From Cotesia glomerata (taxonomy: Eukaryota > Arthropoda > Insecta > Hymenoptera > Braconidae): a DNA stretch of 64,000 nucleotides. Shown one piece after another: positions 57,164-64,000 of this stretch. Position numbers and translations under genes: made by a program. Position 1 is the stretch's first letter. The number at the start of each line of letters is the position of its first letter. The notes beneath the pieces are model-generated. The model searched no databases, was not told the origin of the DNA, and saw only the letters and a list, made by a program, of their open reading frames with translations. The DNA is taken from assembly GCF_020080835.1 (NCBI RefSeq), contig NC_058161.1, positions 18,527,603 through 18,591,602 on the forward strand, in the 5' to 3' direction.

Positions 57164-60100
57164 CTGTGTAATATAAAATAAATTTTTTAAATAATTAGAT
57201 CTTAAAATATCTTAAAATAATTAGACTTAATATTTTACTAAAATATATTTTTTAAATTAGTGTTTTTTGAGGAAAGCTATAGATTGTCTACGTTAAAGAG
57301 AAAAAAAAAGTAATTATTACTTGAATCAAGTCATCTCGATCCCTTACTGAGACAGTAACACCGCATATTTCATCATTCTTGTGGATATATTTGTTGAATT
57401 GTTCACCGATTGCACCTAGAACAACTTCTTTCCAAACAGTTTCCTAAAATAAAGAAGAAAAAAATTTTTTTCTACACACTAAGAAAAATTTCAACTGTAG
57501 AACAAAATTCTTGGCTCAAGAAAATTTGTCGGGTGCCTGAAGGAAGACCGAAGTTGTGTTGGCCGAAGTAAAAATTTTTCTTCAAATTCTATTCTTGGTG
57601 GAAGTCTTTTTTCTTCAAGAACTAAATTTTTTGGAGCTTCGAGGCTGAATTTTCTCAAAACAACAAGATTTTCTTGACTTAAATAAATTTTCTTGGATCA
57701 AGGTACGTATTTATTAAGGGGGTATTCTAGTCTAGAATTTTGAAAAAAATGAAAAAATTTTTTTTTCATAATTCGATAGTTTAGATATTCAAAAATATCT
57801 CCCTGAAAGGATTTTTCAAAATTCAAATTATTTTCAAAGTTACAGCCGTTTTAGTGTCGTGGCAACTAGACTGGGTTGAGCGGACGACTGCAACAATAGA
57901 CTACGGGCGGTTATAAAAGTTATGAAACCTATTTACGAATGCTTATCAGATGATTCTTTATTAGAACGTTGCTTGGGCAGCGAAACTCAAAATAACGAAT
58001 CACTTAACTCTTTAATATAGACATTTGCACCCAAACATATCCATGCTGGGTCCCAGACAATTGATTTTGCTAATTGTTTAGCAGTTTGTATTTTCAATGA
58101 AGGCTTTTATCCTATTTTACAAATAATGAGTCTAATGGGAATAAAAATAGGTCTGGAATTCCATGGGTTTGCTGTTAGGCACAACGCAGTAAGGATTGAT
58201 CGGTCTGAGGTTCGTGCTTCAGATGCTTCAAAAGAGGAAAGAACTGCTCGTTATACAGAGAGAAATGCTGAAAACAGTCAATATGAAGTAGAGGAAGGCC
58301 CAATGTATGAAGCTGGGATGGCTGATTAAGAGAATGTAAGTTATACGTACTATTTTATCAGTTACGCTGCCTGAAACTGAACGTTAAACTTTAAACGCGT
58401 TTTTCTCGAAACTACTTTTTTCGATACGGTGATGCAGATATCTTAGGTTCTAATCAGCCGATTTACTTGAAATTTAGCATGAATATTCTTCAATTATCCC
58501 GCTTTCGCATGAACCAATAAAAATCGAAAATTTCAAATTTGTAATATTTTTAAAAAATTGGAGGAAGTTGAAAAATGAGTAAAAAAAATAGACTTCTATT
58601 TTTAAACAGCCGCCATTTTGTGAAAAAATTTTTTTTTCAAGTTTTGTTGGTTTGTGCGACAATGACATTTGTACTGATCAATAATTTGGCATTGTTTTTT
58701 TTTTTCAGATGGATACAAAGGGAGAAATCCTTTTCACGAGGACACGGCCTTTTTTTTTTTTCTCTACTTCAAGGACTTTTTTTTTGAAATGTATTTTTTT
58801 GTATTCTTGAAATAATAAACAAATGATAAAAAATTGTATAGTAAAAATATTAACTGCTTTTTTTATATTAATTGTCAAAAAACGCTCGAAATTCAGACCT
58901 CTAGACTAGAATACCCCCTTAAAGCAAGAGAATTAATTTTGTTGGAATAAGAGAAATTTCTTGTGTCAAAAAAAAAATTTTTTTTTCGCTCAAGAAAATA
59001 ATTAGGAAGAAAAATATTTTCTTTGCTCAAGTGAACCCTTTTTACACCCTTAATATTTATTTAATTATGATAATGATTGAAGAAAATTTAAATTAATAAG
59101 CTTACAGTATCATTTTTGTGACATCTAAATCGCCATGTACCACCTTTTTGATTATCAGTTTCTTCCCATAATGGCAATCTTTCATCCCTCATTAAATGGT
59201 AACTATATTTATTCTTTAACAATAAATTTATAATTAATAATCCTTGTAAAAAAAAATTGGTCCTAAAATTTTTCTAAAAGAATCATAAGTCATAAGCTTA
59301 AGATCTTAAACATGACACAGTTTAGAACATGTTAATGACAAATTTATGACATCAAACCAAATTCAAGTTTAGATTTTAGGAAAATATTATCGCTAGTACT
59401 CAGAGAAAAAATATTATAAAAGGTACTTTTGTAACATTTTAAATGGACAAAAAAAATTAAATTATATAATGTAACGTGGCGCTTCATATAAAAAACTGAA
59501 AAAATTACAGTTTCAGATTATACTTATTACAGATTTTGTAAGAATTACATTGCAAAATATAAATGTTACATTAAAAATCTAAAAATTACCATTTAAAGTT
59601 TGAATTAATAAAAATGCTACTTCGAACTGCAATTTTTCTAGTTTTTTAAATTAAGCGACGCTTATTAGTACTTACAATGTAATTTTTCTCTTTTTCTTTT
59701 TTCCGTGTAAGGACACTTTTCATCAAAGTATCCTAAAATTGTCATAAAAGTATCTTAAAAATGTCACAAATGTACTTTTTACAATATTTTTTTTTCTGAG
59801 TAATAGCGACAATATTTTTCTAAAATCTAAATTTGATGTCCTGAATTCCTCATTAAAATCTCCTTTATTAAATTATGTCACGTTAAAGATCTTATGACTC
59901 TTTTAGGAAAATTTTAGGACAAATTTTTTTTTCACACGGAAAGAAAAATTTTTTTTTTTATTTATAAATAATAATAATATTTACTTGAATTTCACAAACT
60001 TTTGGTATATTATTATAAACAGCCCAAAAATTTTGAATTGTATCAACAGTATAAACCTTCTTTAAATTTTCTTTATATTCATCCACTGTCCTACCACGTA

Positions 60101-60491
60101 CGGCTCTATAATAAATAATAACAATCTTAAATAATAAATATTCAATAAATTAATTATCTATAATTAATTAAAAAATTTTCTTTATCCAACTTTAAAATAA
60201 AAGTCTTAAATTTTTCACAAAAAAAAACATTTAAAATTAAAAAAAAATAAAAAATAATCTAACATCTAATGAATTTCTAAATAAAACTGTCATACGCGAT
60301 AATTAACGATCTATATTTATTAAATATAGGACAATTACTCACTTGTCAAGCCAAAATGTCCATGAAGATTGCAAGGGAATATTATTTTCAGTGTTCTCAT
60401 CACTAATTTCGGTATAATTAATATTAAAAACTTGCGATTTAGTAAAATCACTCGAAGAATTATCAGACGTTTTACAATCAAGCGTCGCCAT
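57038..60491 (-). CDS. eIF4E3: Eukaryotic translation initiation factor 4E type 3 (class III eIF4E)
   Basis: Cap-binding protein of the eIF4E family, acting in mRNA cap recognition in the cytoplasm. Five exons (60491-60343, 60105-59985, 59213-59106, 57443-57321 and 57163-57038) join in frame to 208 codons. Class III signatures are visible: PLQSSWTFWLDK, ENLKKVYTVDTIQNFWAVYN, YSYHLMRDERLPLWEE, KGGTW, VWKEVVLGAIGEQF, GVTVSVRDRDDLIQ-IWN and ELLPKINF. The second cap-stacking Trp and following Glu (PLWEE) and the partner-site Trp (NFWAVYN) are present. At the first cap-stacking position, where vertebrate eIF4E3 has Cys, this protein has Tyr (DEYKENLKK), as in 4EHP-type proteins. The C-terminus is short and diverged (FYKRKYYLLCN). 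All introns are GT-AG; intron 3 holds a transposon. The start ATG fits an unstructured N-terminus of ~38 residues. Confidence 0.9.
57321..57443 (-). CDS. eIF4E3: eIF4E3 exon 4
   Basis: Acceptor CTTTATTTTAG; ETVWKEVVLGAIGEQF to VRDRDDLIQ; donor GTAATA. Phase 0 at both ends. Confidence 0.85.
57718..58918 (+). mobile_element. Kolobok-like transposon in eIF4E3 intron 3
   Basis: TTAA on both sides (57714-57717 and 58919-58922) and 19-bp TIRs, GGGGGTATTCTAGTCTAGA and its complement. It carries the C-terminal part of a Mutator-like/Kolobok-type transposase on the + strand. The surrounding intron (57480-59045) contains CTTG/CAAG-rich MITE sequence into which it inserted. Confidence 0.75.
57895..58329 (+). 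pseudogene. Decayed Kolobok/Mutator-like transposase, C-terminal remnant
   Basis: The frame contains VMKPIYECLSDDSLLERCL, SETQNNESLNSLI, then a stop (TAG, 58018-58020) where this transposase family normally has Trp. It continues PKHIHAGSQTIDFANCLAVC, IFNEGF, LMGIKIGLEFHGFAV and a charged Arg/Glu-rich tail ending YEAGMAD. The order PIYxxLSDxxLLxRC, TQNxNES and FNxG is characteristic of the Mutator-like transposase domain found in many insect proteins. The N-terminal catalytic part is missing, so it cannot be active. The stop is consistent with a single G-to-A change. Confidence 0.7.
59106..59213 (-). CDS. eIF4E3: eIF4E3 exon 3
   Basis: Acceptor TATTGTTAAAG, chosen because it gives NKYSYHLMRDERLPLWEE with the same spacing as vertebrate eIF4E3; donor GTAAGC. 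It contains the conserved Trp-Glu of the cap pocket. Confidence 0.85.
59985..60105 (-). CDS. eIF4E3: eIF4E3 exon 2
   Basis: Acceptor TTATTATAG, then AVRGRTVDEYKENLKKVYTV to NNIPKVCEIQ; donor GTAAAT. It contains the Tyr at the first cap-stacking position. Confidence 0.85.
60343..60491 (-). CDS. eIF4E3: eIF4E3 exon 1
   Basis: ATG at 60491, acidic/Ser-rich N-terminus, then PLQSSWTFWLDK. The donor is GTGAGT and the exon ends in phase 2. Confidence 0.85.
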
Positions 60492-61080
60492 ACTTATAAT
60501 TTACGCCTTTGACGGCTGATTAAACCAAGCTCTTAGTGATCATGTGACAAAGGTCGTTAGACTTGAATGTTTTTATTGATATAAATGTGTATTAATATCT
60601 AATTGTTTTAAAAATATTTATTTATGATTGCGCTATTGTTTGACTTGGAAAAACAAAGTCATAAACGAGATAATTTTTTTATTTTTAATACGAATAAAGT
60701 ATAATAGGAATAATTGATCTTGAAATTAAAAGTATTTACGTTTTAAAACGCTTATTAAGTGATGAATGTCTATTTATAGAAGTTAAATAAAAAATTCTAC
60801 TTTAAGTATTATTATTGAGAGTTTTAACGTTCGGTAATAATGTATTTGCTTGTTAACAGCTGAGAGTTAAGTAAATTTCTTTGTGAGTTACTTCTTTATC
60901 GATCTAAGCTATCAAGAATACCTCGATCGATATATTTATCCATAATTATAATCCAGATCTAAAAAACCAATCCTACTGTCCAACGATTGGTGCCTATTTG
61001 ACTTAAAAGTACGACAAAAAAAAGATAATCATTTTGTCGGGACGATTAAAATTGGCTTAGAATAATTTCTTGTAGAAGTA
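60492..61080. other. 5' flank of eIF4E3
   Basis: Contains a TCATGTGA E-box-like site (60540-60547; TCACATGA on the gene's strand) about 50 bp upstream of the ATG. No TATA box at an obvious position. No other gene seen. Confidence 0.35.
60540..60547 (-). promoter_or_regulatory. TCACATGA M-box/E-box-like motif near the eIF4E3 start
   Basis: An exact TCACATGA, the pattern bound by MITF/TFE-type bHLH-ZIP factors. A single 8-mer in AT-rich DNA is weak evidence. Confidence 0.2.
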
Positions 61081-61082
61081 TA

Positions 61083-62799
61083 AGGTAAAAGCCCCAATTA
61101 TTGACGCTATAAGAGACAAAGTTATGATTTGATTTTTTTTAAGCAATCAAATATAAATATCGTTGAATTTTGTTTGTGGTAATGTCTTAAGTAATGTTTT
61201 AACTAATCAATTTCTTTTTTTAAAATGATAATCAGTGATATTTACTAATTAATTTTAAATAATTAAATAGATAATCTGGATACACCAATTATTGACGGGT
61301 TAAAAAACTGATTGATCTAAATATTGACGTACCGTAACCCCAATTATTGACGCCCCTACTGCGCATGCGTCGAATCATTTGTTTATATTTTTATTTATCA
61401 AAACTTGATATAAAGTAATCAATATTATTAAAGTTAATTAATAATAATTTCTATGAATGATTAATTATTATTAAAAATATAACAATTTATTCAAAAACTT
61501 ATTTAACACCAAAACACGCCGAGTTATTTGACAGTTAAAAGCCTTGTATATAATCGCGTAACGTATTTTATACTTAATAAATAATAGTTTAAAAAAACTA
61601 AAAACACGCTTTTTATAGAAAACCAAACTAAAAAATAGAAAATAAATTTAAATTAAGAATAGTGTTAAAAATTTCAATAAATATAAATTAATAATAGTGT
61701 AAATAAATAAAATGTATTTTATTTTAAAAAAAGCGTGAGGTGCATGGTGTCAATAGTTATAAATATTTTATTGACAGATATGAGTAGAGTGATTATCATT
61801 TTGATAATATCTTAAAAAGCACCCCACGCTTTTTTAAAATAAAATACATTTTTTATTTACACTATTATTAATTTATATTTATTGAAATTTTTAACACTAT
61901 TCTTAATTTAAATTTATTTTCTATTTTTAGTTTGGTTTTCTATAAAAAGCGTGTTTTTAGTTTTTTAAACTATTATTTATTTTTTACTTTTAGTTTGGTT
62001 TATTTATAAAAGCGTGATTTTTAGTTTTTAAACTATTATTTGTTGATTATCAAAAATATTCAGGCGCGCAAATTACCCACGGAGAGTTACATACTGACAT
62101 ACTGACATACTGACATACAAGTGAAGCTAATAAAAAATAATTATTTATAAATATTATAAATACGGGGAATCAGAGTTCGATTTCGGAGAGCGAGCCTGAG
62201 AAACGGCTACCAGAACCAAGGAAGGCCGCAGGCGCGCAGATTACCCACGGAGAGTTACATACTGACATACTGACATACTGACAAACTGACAAACTGACAT
62301 ACAAGTGAAGCTAATATAAAGCGTGTAAAAAAAATGGCGTCATAGCGCTGTTGACTGGCTGTCAATATGGGATTCACCATAAAAATTATGAACTAGTTAT
62401 TGACTCCCATTGGTTAAATATTATAAAGCATACAATTAATTTCGATTATTCAATTTTATAAATATTTCATGTACTGTTAATTAAAAAAAAAATAGGTCAT
62501 ATAATTACAAGAAAAAATTAATTAAAACTCGGCAGTTAAAAAAAATGCTTTTCTAACCAAAGTTGTTAAGAAAATAGACGCTCGGAAGCTGATTTGATGA
62601 ACTGGTGGTAACTTTATTTTTTTTTAATAATTAATATTTAATATTTTGAACTGAAAGTGATTTTTTTCAATTTTTTAATTAATTAGAATTTAATAAAAAT
62701 TGATTTGATCGTTATTCTTATTACAGATAATTTAATATATTTAAAGATAATTTAGGGTGTCAATATTTAGACCCCCGTCAATAATTGGGGCTTTTACCT
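61083..62799. mobile_element. TA-flanked TIR element, AGGTAAAAGCCCCAATTATT ends
   Basis: Left AGGTAAAAGCCCCAATTATT and right AATAATTGGGGCTTTTACCT, flanked by TA. The end motif CCCCAATTATTGACG recurs internally at about 61345. A nested palindrome (about 61590-61975; arms AAAAACACGCTTTTTATAG and complement) and two direct copies of a GGCGCGCA...GAAGCTAATA block follow. No transposase; probably a non-autonomous Tc1/mariner- or pogo-like element. Confidence 0.7.
62062..62318. repeat. Two direct repeats containing a CATACTGA microsatellite
   Basis: CGCGCAAATTACCCACGGAG, then several CATACTGA units, then CATACAAGTGAAGCTAATA, occurs at 62064-62132 and again at 62232-62316 with a different unit number. 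Confidence 0.8.
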
Positions 62800-62937
62800 T
62801 ATGTAGTATTTTATAATACAAAAAAAAAAATTTTTGTTGTTGAAGTTGTATATATAAAAAATGACGAAAAAGTTTGGAAAATCAAAAATTGGGAGACTCA
62901 TAATGATAATTTAATTATTAAGTAATAAATAAAATGA

Positions 62938-63035
62938 TGTCTTCAATGATATAAGCTCATCCCGATGTTACACTCATCAAAAGCTTTTCTTTGAGTACCC
63001 ACATCAATTTTTCATATATTTATTTATATATTATA
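62938..63035. repeat. Single unit of the Helitron-like repeat
   Basis: GATATAAGCTCATCCCGATG followed by TTTGAGTACCCACATCAATT. No hairpin end nearby. Confidence 0.6.
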
Positions 63036-63224
63036 TAGGGGAGGGGGGGGGGCAAAATGGGGTACTTAAGAAACGGTTATGACTTTAAGGACTTAAATAT
63101 GCTGATTCTTCTCGTTTTCAGTCGTAAATGAAGAAAAATAATCAAATTTCAAGTTGCCGTAGAAAAAAAAAATTTTTTTTTTCGGGCAAAATGGGGTACT
63201 CCCTGAAAAAGTGAAAAAAAAAAA
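63036..63224. repeat. GGGGCAAAATGGGGTAC motif pair
   Basis: GGGGCAAAATGGGGTACTTA (63050) and GGGCAAAATGGGGTACTCCC (63184) are direct repeats about 130 bp apart. They could be transposon end sequences, but the element is not delimited. Confidence 0.4.
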
Positions 63225-63909
63225 TTAGGAAAACGGTTGACCCTGAAGGCCATCCCTGCAACTTCCCGCTAATTCCATACTTAGGCGCTTAAAATTGCAC
63301 CAATGACGTTTTTGAGCTCTTCGAGCTCAAAAATACAATTTATGGGTTATTTTGAGCTCTCCGAGCTCAAAGAGATTGCTTTCCTATGCTTTAAAGCTCT
63401 TCGAGCTCAAAAGTCTGATAGAGATTTGATAACACTATTTTTCGAATTTTTAAACCGCAATAACTTTTGAATGAATAAACCGATTTTTACGTGGTTAGAA
63501 GCATTCGACGCAGTTTTTCAAGCCTCACAAAGAATCTTAAATTTTGAATTGATCGCGCTAGGAATTTTGGAGTTATTCCGAAAAAACACTTTTTTCGGTT
63601 TACTTTCGTTCACGATATCTCTCGAATGATTCAACCGATTTTGACCGGACTGGTGGCGATCGACGTGGTTTTTTGAGGTTAAGAGCTGATTAGTTTTTGG
63701 AATTGAACCTTTGAGCCGTTTAAAAGTTATTCCAAAAAAACCACATTTGAAAAAATTTTTTTTTTCAGTTTTTTTAAGATTTCTCAAAATCTATTGATCT
63801 GAATCGGTCCAAATAGTTTTCAAAATCTAAGTTTGGTCAAGCTCTTTCGAATGGCACCCACCGCGATGAAATCGGTCAAGCCGTTCAAAAGTTATAAGCG
63901 GTTCACATA

Positions 63910-63971
<62 letters not shown>

Positions 63972-64000
63972 GTGACAACCTCGCGGGGATAGTCAGGGAA
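63225..64000 (-). mobile_element. TTAACTTCCCG element, copy 6, cut by the window edge
   Basis: Inverse orientation from TTAGGAAAACGGTTG. It has GAGCTC blocks (63313-63402) and a (CA)n run at 63913-63970, and leaves the window at GGATAGTCAGGGAA. The 89-codon frame at 63518-63787 is the same repeat-borne frame as in copies 3 and 5. Confidence 0.85.

Noticed and set aside
58575..58787. 70-codon Phe-rich frame near the transposase remnant
   Set aside because: It consists mainly of poly(T) tracts within the Kolobok-like element. No homology is recognisable.

Overview
This is a very AT-rich, intron-containing and transposon-dense stretch of an arthropod nuclear genome. The identifiable genes (class III eIF4E, a rhythmically-expressed-gene-5-like secreted protein, a divergent ionotropic receptor, an insect-style leucine-rich-repeat surface protein and a cytosolic ankyrin protein) all fit an insect. 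The low GC and large load of short inverted-repeat elements would suit a hymenopteran such as a braconid wasp, but that last step is inference. There is no bacterial operon structure, rRNA or CRISPR.

Genes, left to right: (1) the last exon of an LRR surface protein, + strand, 2121-2919; (2) a four-exon secreted protein resembling rhythmically expressed gene 5, - strand, 12390-20056, with a TATA/Inr core promoter at about 20208-20242; (3) a single-exon ankyrin-repeat gene, - strand, 24848-26158; (4) one exon of a divergent ionotropic receptor, + strand, 32131-32684, cut off by an inverted-repeat element; (5) a complete five-exon eIF4E type 3 gene, - strand, 57038-60491, whose third intron carries a decayed Kolobok-like transposon. 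Three weaker exon candidates lie at 24104-24290, 48368-48501 and 52592-52652. The genes are unrelated in function and do not form a pathway.

Most of the rest is repeats, which I grouped by comparing copies within the window. (a) An ~850-950 bp element starting TTAACTTCCCG and ending TTTTCCTAA has six long copies and one fragment. (b) A 934-936 bp element with ends ATGGGTGATTCTCTGTAAGG has four copies. (c) Elements with a Helitron-like 3' end (hairpin plus CTAG) include an inverted-unit array at 43490-45270. (d) TTAA-flanked elements include two Kolobok-like ones and three copies of a GGAGATC-ended family. (e) Inverted-repeat elements, several with CCCGGGAAAAAA or CACTGAGAGAAAA ends, hold a degenerate tRNA-like segment. 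(f) There are several MITEs, a fold-back element with ~560 bp arms, a probable solo LTR, a 21-bp satellite and a tandem array built on heat-shock-element motifs. Nesting reaches three or four levels, and intact copies elsewhere in the window give empty-site comparisons for several insertions.

The most interesting items are the tRNA-like segments inside unrelated inverted-repeat elements, the HSE-like tandem array, the recurring CAGGGGACTG motif in family (b), and the tyrosine at the first cap-stacking position of the eIF4E3 protein.
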